NCBI GenBank assembly: GCA_017860455.1
Contig: JAGDMF010000003.1
Coordinates: 44,816-108,815, forward strand
Direction of reading: 5' to 3'
Length of the DNA stretch: 64,000 bases
Source: Bacteroidota bacterium
GTDB taxonomy: Bacteria > Bacteroidota > Bacteroidia > Bacteroidales > WCHB1-69
The translations under genes and the position numbers were made by a program. Under the pieces are notes generated by a model. It was not told the DNA's origin. It did no database searches and was given only the letters and a program-made list of their open reading frames with translations. Below are positions 9,884 to 17,970 of this stretch, piece after piece (positions within the stretch are counted from its first letter, which is position 1; the number at the start of each line of letters is the position of its first letter).

Positions 9884-11242
9884 CTATAAATTAAACTGAG
9901 CTAAATGATCCGGCATTCTTTCATGAGCCGTTATGGTTTGTAAAGATTCATTATTTCTGATCAGATGAGGCATCCCCTGCATATCGATCATCACTACTTT
10001 GGGGCGCATTTGAATAAATTGCATCCATTGAGTCATGTTATATGCGCCTACTCTGTGAACCACCACATGATCACCTCTGTTCAAAAGTGGAAGATTAATA
10101 TTTTCGCGCACTACATCAATATTCATACAGAGTGGACCGTAAAGAACCATATCTTCCGATTGACTGGTAAAATTTTGAGCGGGAGACACTTTATGGTCGT
10201 ACCAAAAGGCCGTAAACAAAATATTGATCCCAAAATCGAGAATAGTAGCTCTTCTTCCATCACTTAATCTCTTGAGGGCAATAACGCTTCCGAGCAGATA
10301 ACCGGCATCATCAATTAAAGCTCTACCTGTTTCAAGGAAAAGAGTGGGTAGTTGTTCCGGTCTGAACCCATAATTCAAGATGGTACTGGTGATCACTTCT
10401 GCATAATCATCAATGGTCGGGATCACATCAGCTCCTTGAAGGTAAGAACCTCTGAGCGTGTTAGCCGTAGCAAAGCCACCTCCAAGGTCAATATATTCTA
10501 GGGTAACATTATGCACTTGCTGGATATTTTTTAACAGATCGCACAATTTGGAGGTAGCTACGGCATAAGAGGAGGTTGACATCATATAAGTACCAATATG
10601 ACAATGGATTCCGGTCATCTCCATTTGAGAATTAGCCATAATTTTATTGATGGCACTCCATGCTGTTCCATTTTCGTAATTGAAACCAAAACGATCCCAC
10701 ATCGGATAAACGCCTGTATCCATATTCACGCGAATGGCTACTCTTGCCTTTTGTGATTCCTCTTTTAATATTTCAGCTAAGAGATACAATTCATCAAAAT
10801 GGTCGATATGGATCAAAGAATTATTTTGAACGGCAATTTTTAAATCACGTGCGGTTTTATCGGGACCATTAAAGATAATTTTATCACCGGGAACACCATT
10901 TCCCATAGCTTTTTCATACTCAAAATAGGAAACCACTTCTGCCCAGGAACCTTCGCTGTGGAAAACATTGCAAACCGCATTCAGGTAGTTGGTTTTATAG
11001 CTCCAGGCAAATTGCACTTTGGGATATCTGGTTGAAAAGGCTCTTACAGCATTACGATAGGTTTCCCTGATGGTTCTTTCAGAGATCACAAAACAGGGAG
11101 ATCCAAAATCGGCAATCAACTTTTTAACAGGAACTCCATCGATATGAGTGACGGGTGTGTTATCCACTCTTGTACCGAATTTATTCATTAATCCGGTATT
11201 TAACTTATTGATTATAGGGCGTTCGTATGATAATTTTTCCAT
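9884..11242 (-). CDS. LysA/NspC-like PLP-dependent fold-III decarboxylase
   Basis: 452 aa, in the Orn/DAP/Arg decarboxylase 2 superfamily (alanine-racemase-fold barrel plus beta domain). The PLP-binding lysine is K83 in SYKTN; HCHIG (213-217), the phosphate-binding GGGF (254-257) and ETGR (about 304-307) are present, and the second-subunit active-site Cys/Asp is in GPLCMNIDV (C372, D376). These residues suggest an active amino-acid decarboxylase acting on a diamino acid or conjugate. It lies in an operon between an ATP-grasp ligase and a urea-transporter/M23 fusion, which points to a dedicated pathway rather than housekeeping lysine synthesis. Alternatives are lysA proper or a carboxynorspermidine-type enzyme; the substrate cannot be fixed from sequence. 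Confidence 0.85.
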   Translation of the reverse strand: MEKLSYERPIINKLNTGLMNKFGTRVDNTPVTHIDGVPVKKLIADFGSPCFVISERTIRETYRNAVRAFSTRYPKVQFAWSYKTNYLNAVCNVFHSEGSWAEVVSYFEYEKAMGNGVPGDKIIFNGPDKTARDLKIAVQNNSLIHIDHFDELYLLAEILKEESQKARVAIRVNMDTGVYPMWDRFGFNYENGTAWSAINKIMANSQMEMTGIHCHIGTYMMSTSSYAVATSKLCDLLKNIQQVHNVTLEYIDLGGGFATANTLRGSYLQGADVIPTIDDYAEVITSTILNYGFRPEQLPTLFLETGRALIDDAGYLLGSVIALKRLSDGRRATILDFGINILFTAFWYDHKVSPAQNFTSQSEDMVLYGPLCMNIDVVRENINLPLLNRGDHVVVHRVGAYNMTQWMQFIQMRPKVVMIDMQGMPHLIRNNESLQTITAHERMPDHLAQFNL

Positions 11243-11253
11243 TTTTTTAATTT

Positions 11254-12303
11254 TTATAATTCACCAAAAGTTGATATTTTTTCGAATTGATCCATATTGA
11301 CGATCAAATCATAACTATAGCGGATAAACATTTTTCCTTTTTCATAATCTTCAAAAGGGGCAATCGTTTCACCAAGAGCCATTTTTACCAGAGCTTCAGG
11401 ATGATTTTGACCTGATCCAACCGCTAAATAGACCCACGCAGGAAATCGGGGGTTCATTTCGAGAAGGTAATATTTTCCCTCTTTATTTTTAATAAATTCC
11501 AATTCACAGCCACCTCTCCATTTGGAGTTTTGAACCACTTTTTGGGATAAGACAACCAACTCCGGATCATCTAAGGTGATTCCGGCCCATGCTTTTCCTT
11601 TATCGGTAATATAGAGTTTTCTCATCGCTACGGCACCTATACATTTGCCCAATCCATCGCCAATGGCAGTAACGTTCACCTCCGTACCCGAAACATACTC
11701 CTGAATGATAATGGGCAAGCCCCATTTAGCAGAAATTTTATGGAAATAGGAGATCGCCTGTTCCTGATTATATGCAACAGATGCATCATAAAATTTCCCT
11801 TTAATCACCATTGGATATTCATACTCTTTTTCGATCTTCTGTATATCTTTGGTTGAAAAAATCATCGTACTTTTAGGAACATGAATCTCATATTTTTCTC
11901 CAAATTCTGGGAGTTCCGATTTGTGTCTGGAATCAAAAACCTCTCTGCTTGGAAGAAAAGTAGCGATATTTAACTGTTGCTTCAGGGTGGGAGACAGCAA
12001 AATAAAATTGTGTAATTCCGCATCAAAGTTTGGAATAATGAGATCCAGTTTTTCGACAGAATGGATATATTGAATTCTGTTAAACAACGCCTGTGAACCG
12101 GCTGAAGGGAGTGGAATCGCATACGATTTATCAACCAAATCATGCATATATAAACCGGGTTCTAAACTTTCGTAGCTTAATCCAATAATTCTCACTTCAA
12201 AAGAGCTACACTCTTTTAAGGCTCTGATTACAGGAATTCCGGGACCCGGTGAGTCAATATTGTTCAAACCGGTAACTGCAACGGTAATTTTTCGTTTATT
12301 CAT
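11254..12303 (-). CDS. ATP-grasp carboxylate-amine ligase (PylC/CPSase-like)
   Basis: 349 aa. An N-terminal Rossmann-like preATP-grasp domain with SPGPGIPVIRALKE (about 18-31) is followed by an ATP-grasp fold with the ATP-lysine segment MVIKGK (165-170), QEYVSGTEVNV (201-211) and the metal-binding EMNPRF (282-287). Such enzymes form an acyl-phosphate from a carboxylate with ATP and join it to an amine or thiol. It overlaps the upstream PqqD-like gene by 8 bases and is followed 11 bases later by a PLP decarboxylase, suggesting that a ligated amino-acid product is then decarboxylated. The exact substrates are unknown. The ATP-grasp assignment is certain; the pathway is inference from neighbours. 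Confidence 0.85.
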   Translation of the reverse strand: MNKRKITVAVTGLNNIDSPGPGIPVIRALKECSSFEVRIIGLSYESLEPGLYMHDLVDKSYAIPLPSAGSQALFNRIQYIHSVEKLDLIIPNFDAELHNFILLSPTLKQQLNIATFLPSREVFDSRHKSELPEFGEKYEIHVPKSTMIFSTKDIQKIEKEYEYPMVIKGKFYDASVAYNQEQAISYFHKISAKWGLPIIIQEYVSGTEVNVTAIGDGLGKCIGAVAMRKLYITDKGKAWAGITLDDPELVVLSQKVVQNSKWRGGCELEFIKNKEGKYYLLEMNPRFPAWVYLAVGSGQNHPEALVKMALGETIAPFEDYEKGKMFIRYSYDLIVNMDQFEKISTFGEL

Positions 12304-12544
12304 CCTCTTTTAGTATATGGTTGATTTTTAGAATATATAAAAAATCCGCAAGGTCTTTCTCAAATGTATCCTGATCTACTGCATATTTGAGGTGAATTTG
12401 ATTTACAATTTGTTGAAGCGTTTGTTCCTCCTTTATTAATGTAATAATCTCTTTTCCAATGGGGTTTGTACTAAAAGAATCACCGGTTGAGGGGTTGAAG
12501 AGAAACCCGCTCTCGCTAATCGCGATATTTTTGTTGATATTCAT
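12296..12544 (-). CDS. Small PqqD-like (RRE-fold) protein
   Basis: 82 aa. The pattern FNPSTGDSFSTNPIGKEI, then LIKEEQTLQQIVNQI, then FEKDLADFLYIL matches the short winged-helix PqqD family, which binds leader peptides or acts as a chaperone for peptide-modifying enzymes. It is the first gene of the six-gene operon, with a consensus promoter 21-50 bases upstream, and it overlaps the ATP-grasp gene by 8 bases. In known RiPP pathways PqqD-like domains hand a precursor peptide to a modifying enzyme, so it may deliver a peptide to the ATP-grasp ligase. No obvious precursor peptide gene is visible beside it. The family call is moderately strong; the role is inference. Confidence 0.78.
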   Translation of the reverse strand: MNINKNIAISESGFLFNPSTGDSFSTNPIGKEIITLIKEEQTLQQIVNQIHLKYAVDQDTFEKDLADFLYILKINHILKEDE

Positions 12545-12564
12545 AAATGTTTTGGTTGGTAATG

Positions 12565-12594
12565 CAAATGTATTAAAAAAAGTTTATTATCAAA
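12565..12594 (-). promoter_or_regulatory. Consensus Bacteroidota promoter of the six-gene operon
   Basis: The minus strand shows TTTG (12591-12594), an 18-base spacer and TACATTTG (12565-12572), an excellent match to the -33 TTTG / -7 TAnnTTTG promoter of Bacteroidota. The -7 box ends 20 bases upstream of the PqqD-like start codon. Confidence 0.8.
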
Positions 12595-12636
12595 TACACA
12601 TATTGATCATGGAATCAAAAAAGCACTAAAAGTTTA

Positions 12637-12660
12637 AAACTGTGACATATATCACAGTTT
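12637..12660. promoter_or_regulatory. Perfect CRP/FNR-like palindrome (TGTGA-N6-TCACA)
   Basis: AAACTGTGA-CATATA-TCACAGTTT is a perfect 9-bp inverted repeat around a 6-bp centre and contains exactly TGTGA-N6-TCACA, the classic binding pattern of CRP/FNR-family regulators. It lies about 43 bases upstream of the -33 element of the six-gene operon and overlaps the meaB stop codon by two bases. It could be an activator site or, less likely, a weak hairpin terminator for meaB, since the stem is AT-rich and the tail is not a clean T run. Confidence 0.6.
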
Positions 12661-13747
12661 AGAGGTTTGATGATTGATAAATCTGTAGTACCAAGCCACC
12701 CGCCTGATAAGGGGTGATTTTCCCTGATTTGATTTCAGGTATTAATTTTTCAATATGCTCTTTTACAACAGGATGATGATAAAAATTCTCTTTCAAAGTG
12801 TGATCGATCCAGTCGTAGAAAATGCGAATCAGTTGTTCTGTTCTTTGATGGTAAAAGTATTGATTTTCTTTTGTTGATTTTTCGTACTCCTTAATGATCT
12901 CCCAAACCTGATCAACCCCTAATTTGGTAACTGAGGAACAAACATTTACAGGCACACTCCATCCACTCTCCATTTGTGGAAATAATCGAAGGGCCGAAAG
13001 ATACAAAGATCTGGCATGTTGAGCCGCAATGATGTTATCTCCATCCGCTTTGGTGATGATCAATGCATCGGCCATCTCCATGATTCCCCGTTTAATTCCC
13101 TGTAATTCATCACCGGCACCTGCCAACATTAAAAGGAGGAAGAAGTCAACCATAGTTTTAACCACTGTTTCAGACTGCCCCACACCAACAGTTTCCACAA
13201 AAATGACATCAAAGCCGGCAGCTTCACACAAGATAATGGTTTCGCGGGTTTTTCGGGCCACTCCGCCTAAAGTAAGTCCTGATGGCGAAGGTCTGATGAA
13301 GGCATTAGGATCAACGGCAAGATCCTCCATTCTGGTTTTATCCCCTAAGATACTCCCTTTGGAGCGTTCACTACTGGGGTCGATGGCCAGAACGGCCAGA
13401 TGGTGTCCTTTGGTAGTCAATTGTTTACCGAGAGCTTCAATAAAAGTACTTTTACCCACGCCCGGCACTCCGGTAATTCCCACTCTTAATGAGTTTCCGG
13501 AATAGGGAAGTGCTTTTTCGATCACTTGCTGTGCCAGTTCATGGTGTTTGGGGTTCACACTTTCGATAAGGGTGATCGCCTGACTCAAAATCACTCTGTT
13601 ACCTGCTAAAATCCCCTGCAAATACTCATCCGCAGATAAATGTGGTTTTCTTGCTATTTTTTTAGTTTTAAGATAGGGTGAAACAGAATCGGGTTGTTCA
13701 ACCCCTTCCATAACATGAAGTGCAGAAGGTAAATGGGTGTTTTTCAT
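12659..13747 (-). CDS. meaB: Methylmalonyl-CoA mutase-associated GTPase (MeaB/ArgK family)
   Basis: 362 aa, near usual length. This G3E-family GTPase protects and loads cobalamin-dependent methylmalonyl-CoA mutase. The Walker A motif is GVPGVGKS (93-100); the downstream ETVGVGQSE and ITKADGDN segments are the characteristic base- and Mg-binding motifs. The N-terminal helical extension typical of MeaB is present. The mutase subunits are not in the window. A -7 box TAATTTTG lies upstream at 13786-13793. It reads the same way as the following six-gene operon but is separated from it by the palindrome at 12637-12660 and that operon's own promoter. The family assignment is strong. Confidence 0.93.
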   Translation of the reverse strand: MKNTHLPSALHVMEGVEQPDSVSPYLKTKKIARKPHLSADEYLQGILAGNRVILSQAITLIESVNPKHHELAQQVIEKALPYSGNSLRVGITGVPGVGKSTFIEALGKQLTTKGHHLAVLAIDPSSERSKGSILGDKTRMEDLAVDPNAFIRPSPSGLTLGGVARKTRETIILCEAAGFDVIFVETVGVGQSETVVKTMVDFFLLLMLAGAGDELQGIKRGIMEMADALIITKADGDNIIAAQHARSLYLSALRLFPQMESGWSVPVNVCSSVTKLGVDQVWEIIKEYEKSTKENQYFYHQRTEQLIRIFYDWIDHTLKENFYHHPVVKEHIEKLIPEIKSGKITPYQAGGLVLQIYQSSNL

Positions 13748-13785
13748 AGTTTTGGCAAGAATTTTGGCAACAGATTATTATTCTA

Positions 13786-13793
13786 CAAAATTA
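13786..13793 (-). promoter_or_regulatory. -7 box (TAATTTTG) upstream of meaB
   Basis: The minus strand reads TAATTTTG 38 bases upstream of the meaB ATG, matching TAnnTTTG. A standard-spaced -33 TTTG is not evident. Confidence 0.5.
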
Positions 13794-13810
13794 TAAAAAA
13801 TATGGTTATT

Positions 13811-14649
13811 CTACAATTTAATTGTAGTTGTTCTTGCACTTCTATCTTTTACGAAGTAAATTACATACCATATATTTTCCTTTTTTTGACAAATGAAAAT
13901 GGAGTGATCACTTTGATTCTCTAAAAATGCATAGGTAAATGTTCTATCAAATTTTATGTTCACATTTGCTATAATGGATCCATTAAATTGGTTTTCTAGA
14001 ATGAAAATTTCCCTATTCCTATATGTTCTTTTTATTTTTCTATAATATTTTTTATCTATTCTTGTTTCAGCTTCTTTTTCACGTAAATAATTATAATCAT
14101 AAAAATTTAGTTTTTTAATAATTCTTCGATTGCTTAGTAAAATTTTTTTGTACCCTTCTGTTAGATATAATGATTTCTGATTATTGATATGGGGTTTGAA
14201 AAAAGTTAGTTTTGCATCATTCCCTCTTTTTTATTCAAATAAAATTGAACTGAATCTATGTTAAATGAATCCATTTTAATTTCTAACATATCATAATTTA
14301 TTTCATAAGGAATCATAATATAAGAAGAATCAAAAAAATATGAAAAAAAATCTTTTTGAAAATAATAACCATTAAATATTTCAGAATTGATGTATCGGTT
14401 CTTGTCTAAAATAGCCTGAAACACCTGATAAGAATTCTGAGATATTATAGACCAGTTGGCAACAACGGAATCTGATATTTCGGGTACCTCCTTTTTCCAA
14501 TTCTCCACAAACTGTTGAAAATATTTTTCATTATGGGTCCATTTATATTTACAGATCAATCGTTTCTGGATTTTAAAATGTTGCTCACTTTGTCCTGAAG
14601 TAACAACGAAAAGAAACAGTAAAAATGGAATCAAAAATATTTTTTTCAT
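13811..14649 (-). pseudogene. Frameshifted gene for a secreted hypothetical protein
   Basis: The ATG at 14649 opens a signal peptide (MKKIFLIPFLLFLFVVTSGQ) and 147 codons, stopping at 14206. In another frame, with no start codon of its own, open coding continues to a stop at 13811-13813 (for example KLTFFKPHINNQK, NREIFILENQFNG, ENIWYVIYFVKD). Joined, they would give a protein of about 278 aa. The likely shift point is the run of six T at 14227-14232, where the second frame would read GNDAKLTFF instead of EGMMQN. It is either a broken gene or a sequencing/assembly error in the homopolymer. No family is recognised. It lies alone between meaB and the eight-gene operon. Confidence 0.75.
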
Positions 14650-14756
14650 AATGAAAAATTTTTAAATTACTTGATTTGAAATGAATTATTTTATGAGTTT
14701 CATACCCATTGTTTTTTAAGTTTCATTCTTATTTAACAATCAGGATCACAGGGTTC

Positions 14757-14842
14757 CACAGTGTTAATAAGTGTTTCACAGTGTTTTAATCCATTCGCCT
14801 TTCACTTTTCGCCCTTTGCCTTTCGCCCTTTGCCTTTCGCCT
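14757..14842. repeat. CACAGTG repeats and phased heptamers (TTCGCCC/TTTGCCT)
   Basis: CACAGTGTT occurs at 14757 and 14777. From 14794 seven units run in strict 7-bp phase: TTCGCCT, TTCACTT, TTCGCCC, TTTGCCT, TTCGCCC, TTTGCCT, TTCGCCT. The tract ends 2 bases before the stop codon of the DUF362 protein. The reverse complement of this family recurs at 51524. Confidence 0.85.
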
Positions 14843-14844
14843 TA

Positions 14845-15924
14845 TCACTTCACTTCCACAATCTTGTACTTTTTGTTTCCCATTTTGAGCTGGTAGGCGT
14901 ATTCGATCTGGTGTTTTCCACTGACGGAGTTTTCTTTCATAAAAGCGTCATCACATTGATGAGCAGCATCCACCATATCGTGGGCAGCTGCTTCAATGGC
15001 CACAATATCTGTTGACATCAAAATGCCAATATCCTGAACGAATGGTTTTTTGGGATTTCCGGAGCAGTCGCAGCTTGGAGAAACATTGATGATAATATTG
15101 AAATAGATAGAGTTTCTAAACTCAGTAACCGGTTTGGCATACTCTACCAATCCTTCCAGGAATCGTTTGGTTTTTTCCCCATTATCAGGAGCATTGATGG
15201 CATCGTTGGTACAAGTGGTGATACATTTACCGCACCCGATACATTTTTCTTTGTCGATGGTTAATGGATTAAGAGTTATGGCATTGGCTGGACAATCCTT
15301 GATACAATCACCGCATCGGGTACATTTTGCAGTATCCGTAACGGGGAAATTATTGGAGTGCATCAGTTTCTTACCCTCAGGGGTTGCCATTCCCATGGAA
15401 ACATTTTTTATACATCCACCGAAACCGGCACTTCCATGACCTTTAAAGTGGGTAAAATAGATGATGGTTTCATATTTTTCAATATTTTTCCCGATCAACG
15501 CATTTTTGAAACGAACCCCATTTTCGATCGGCATCACTAAAGTTCCGCCTGAATCTAAAATATCGATCGGAGCAAAAGTAAATCCGTGATCACGAGCTAA
15601 TTGAATATGAGTGTCAGTATATCTCCGGCGACCTCTATATGCCACATTGGTCTCAATTAAGGTAGCTTTCAGGTAATTGCAAAGAGGTTCTACCATTGTT
15701 GCAGGAACGAAATACTCATTTCCATCCTCTCCAAAATGTACTTTGATACCCACATTTCCATGCACGCTATCTTTCAGAAATTCAAACAATTTCATAACTC
15801 CAGCAGGAGAGATATCGCGGGTAAAATAGACGATGGAGGAATCATTGGAAGATTGTGCTTTAGTTTCCGAAAATGGAACTCCTAAAAACACAAACAGAAT
15901 CATTAAAATGTATATTTTTTTCAT
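14845..15924 (-). CDS. DUF362 protein with two 4Fe-4S clusters, exported
   Basis: 359 aa. The N-terminus MKKIYILMILFVFLGVPFS followed by ETKAQ looks like a signal peptide. The first 190 residues match DUF362 (IKVHFGE, KGHGSAGFGG). A bacterial ferredoxin pair follows, CTRCGDCIKDCP and CIGCGKCITTC, each the CxxCxxCxxxC pattern for a 4Fe-4S cluster. It is the last gene of the eight-gene operon, 17 bases after truB. An electron-transfer role in the periplasm is likely; the partner is unknown. A signal peptide on a DUF362-ferredoxin is worth noting, because cluster assembly would need Tat export or assembly outside the cytoplasm, and no twin-arginine motif is seen. Confidence 0.87.
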   Translation of the reverse strand: MKKIYILMILFVFLGVPFSETKAQSSNDSSIVYFTRDISPAGVMKLFEFLKDSVHGNVGIKVHFGEDGNEYFVPATMVEPLCNYLKATLIETNVAYRGRRRYTDTHIQLARDHGFTFAPIDILDSGGTLVMPIENGVRFKNALIGKNIEKYETIIYFTHFKGHGSAGFGGCIKNVSMGMATPEGKKLMHSNNFPVTDTAKCTRCGDCIKDCPANAITLNPLTIDKEKCIGCGKCITTCTNDAINAPDNGEKTKRFLEGLVEYAKPVTEFRNSIYFNIIINVSPSCDCSGNPKKPFVQDIGILMSTDIVAIEAAAHDMVDAAHQCDDAFMKENSVSGKHQIEYAYQLKMGNKKYKIVEVK

Positions 15925-15941
15925 TTTTATTTTTTTTAAAA

Positions 15942-16664
15942 TTAATGTAAGATCACCTGAATGGCATTATTTACATCGTAAGTACCAATTTTTGTTCTTC
16001 TCAAAGCAGTCAAATGTGCCCCACTTTGGAGTGCTTCGCCGAAATCGCGGGCCAAAGAGCGAATGTAGGTTCCTTTGGAACAAACCACTCTAAACTCTAC
16101 ATCTGGCATCTCAATTTTGGTTATTTCAAAAGTGGAGATCACAATTTTTTTGGGTTGGATCACCGCTTCTTCCCCTTCTCGGGCTAACTCATACGCACGT
16201 TTTCCATTGATTTTAACCGCTGAAAAGTGGGGCGGAATTTGATCCAGCTCTCCCGTAAACCGGAGGGCTGTTTCATGAATCATTTGTTCAGTTATATGAT
16301 CAACCGGAAAAGTTTCATTTACTTCCTTTTCCATATCATAACTGGACGTGGTTTCCCCTAAGCGAAATGTGCCGGTGTACTCTTTTTCCATCCCCATTAA
16401 GGATTCGATTTTTTTGGTACAGGAACCCACACAAACGATCATGAGTCCGGTAGCTAATGGATCTAAGGTTCCGGCATGACCCACCTTCATTTTTATTTTC
16501 AGTTCCCTTTTGATATAGTTTTTCAGTTTTCCAACAATATCAAAAGAGGTACAACGATACGGTTTATCGATCAATAATATCGCCCCTTCCGGATCTATCG
16601 GGATTGGTGGAAAAGAGAAACGGGTCGCATGGACATCGCGGTTTTCAGGTCTGTTGAGTTCCAT
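15942..16664 (-). CDS. truB: tRNA pseudouridine(55) synthase
   Basis: 240 aa, normal length for the Bacteroidota enzyme. It isomerises U55 to pseudouridine in the tRNA T-loop. The catalytic aspartate is D68 in GHAGTLDPLATG; the upstream LLIDKPYRCTSFD and the C-terminal SKGTYIRSLARDFG and HLTALRRTKIG motifs are intact. It begins 1 base after uppP, an arrangement I recall as common in Bacteroidota, and is followed by the DUF362 gene. The product acts in the cytoplasm. No oddities are seen. Confidence 0.96.
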   Translation of the reverse strand: MELNRPENRDVHATRFSFPPIPIDPEGAILLIDKPYRCTSFDIVGKLKNYIKRELKIKMKVGHAGTLDPLATGLMIVCVGSCTKKIESLMGMEKEYTGTFRLGETTSSYDMEKEVNETFPVDHITEQMIHETALRFTGELDQIPPHFSAVKINGKRAYELAREGEEAVIQPKKIVISTFEITKIEMPDVEFRVVCSKGTYIRSLARDFGEALQSGAHLTALRRTKIGTYDVNNAIQVILH

Positions 16665-16665
16665 A

Positions 16666-17460
16666 TTAAAGTAGTCCTACGATTAATGCAACACTCCCTG
16701 CTATGGCACAATAGATGGCAAACCAGATCAGATTAGCTTTTTTCACCAATTCGATCATCCATTTACAAGCGAAACAGCCCACGATATAAGAAGCAAAAAA
16801 TCCGATGATTAAAGAAGAGGTTGCAATTCCTGAAGCCTGAACTGAAAAATCGCCCCCAAAAGCACCTAAAAATGTTTCCCCTAAGATGGGGATTAGAACC
16901 ATTAAGAAAGAGAATTTGGCTACTTCCTCTTTTTTCACACCTATCAATAAACCAGTTGCAATGGTAGAGCCGGAACGGGATAAACCGGGCAATACGGCAA
17001 CCGCCTGAGCTAAGCCAATTACCAAAGAGGAACCCCATCCCACATTTTTACGTTCTTTAAATTTCACCAAATTGGTTAATGCTAAAAGAGTCGCTGTAAG
17101 TAAAAGCATCGCTCCCACCAATAGTAATCCTTCCCCAAAGAAAGCTTCCACCTGATCTTTAAAAAACAATCCTACAACCATAACAGGGATCATCGAGATT
17201 GCTATTTTGGCGATATATTGGGTTTCGGTATTCCATTCAAATTTAAACAGTTTGATAAAAAGTTGCATCAGATCTTTTCTCAAAATAGTGATGGTACTCA
17301 ATACTGTTCCACAATGAACCACTGTTTCAAAAACAATATTATCTGCTGCTGCTAATCCGAGCAATTCTTTTCCTATCACTAAATGGCCACTGCTGCTGAC
17401 AGGAAGAAATTCGGTAATTCCTTGAATGATACCGAGTATAAGGGCTTCTAACCAATTCAT
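16666..17460 (-). CDS. uppP: Undecaprenyl-diphosphate phosphatase (BacA family)
   Basis: 264-aa polytopic inner-membrane protein that recycles undecaprenyl pyrophosphate, the carrier for peptidoglycan and surface glycans. The two family signatures are present: GITEFLPVSSSGHL near the N-terminus and LPGLSRSGSTIATG near residue 160. Eight or so hydrophobic segments are seen. It lies 3 bases after the dCMP deaminase gene and 1 base before truB, inside the eight-gene operon. It fits with the lipid-linked sugar genes in this window. Full length with all key residues. Confidence 0.96.
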   Translation of the reverse strand: MNWLEALILGIIQGITEFLPVSSSGHLVIGKELLGLAAADNIVFETVVHCGTVLSTITILRKDLMQLFIKLFKFEWNTETQYIAKIAISMIPVMVVGLFFKDQVEAFFGEGLLLVGAMLLLTATLLALTNLVKFKERKNVGWGSSLVIGLAQAVAVLPGLSRSGSTIATGLLIGVKKEEVAKFSFLMVLIPILGETFLGAFGGDFSVQASGIATSSLIIGFFASYIVGCFACKWMIELVKKANLIWFAIYCAIAGSVALIVGLL

Positions 17461-17463
17461 AAT

Positions 17464-17958
17464 CTATTGTTTTTCATATTTTAACATCTCTTCTGAGAAA
17501 AACTCCAGTTGAACACCGGCAGCTTTAAACATCTCTTCCGATTCACCACCTGCATGATATTTTTTTTCACAAACCACACGTGTGATTCCGCAGTTGATGA
17601 TCAACATGGCACACACTCTGCATGGGGTCATGCGACAATACAATGTACTGTTTTGTAATGAAATACCCAGTTTAGCTGCCTGACAAATTGCATTTTGTTC
17701 TGCATGAACCGTTCTGACACAATGGTTGGTGATGGTTCCATCTTCATGAATGGTTTGTTTCATTTGGTGCCCCACCTCATCGCAATGGGGCATTCCTATC
17801 GGTGAACCAACATAGCCGGTAACTAAAATCTGACGATCTCTAACAATCACACAGCCACTTCTTCCCCGATCACAGGTTGCTCTTTTGCTAACCGTGTGTG
17901 CAATTTCCATGAAATACTCATCCCAACCGGGTCTCACGTATTTTGTTGATTCTTCCAT
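17464..17958 (-). CDS. dCMP/cytidine deaminase family protein (ComEB-like)
   Basis: 164 aa. This zinc-dependent deoxycytidylate deaminase family supplies dUMP for thymidylate synthesis. The zinc ligands and catalytic Glu are visible as HAE (H85, E87) and PCRVC (C113, C116). Full-length and intact. It sits in the middle of the eight-gene operon, 12 bases after the M23-LysM gene and 3 bases before uppP, and acts in the cytoplasm. Confidence is high for deaminase and slightly lower for dCMP as the exact substrate. Confidence 0.92.
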   Translation of the reverse strand: MEESTKYVRPGWDEYFMEIAHTVSKRATCDRGRSGCVIVRDRQILVTGYVGSPIGMPHCDEVGHQMKQTIHEDGTITNHCVRTVHAEQNAICQAAKLGISLQNSTLYCRMTPCRVCAMLIINCGITRVVCEKKYHAGGESEEMFKAAGVQLEFFSEEMLKYEKQ

Positions 17959-17970
17959 ATTTTTTGTTTT

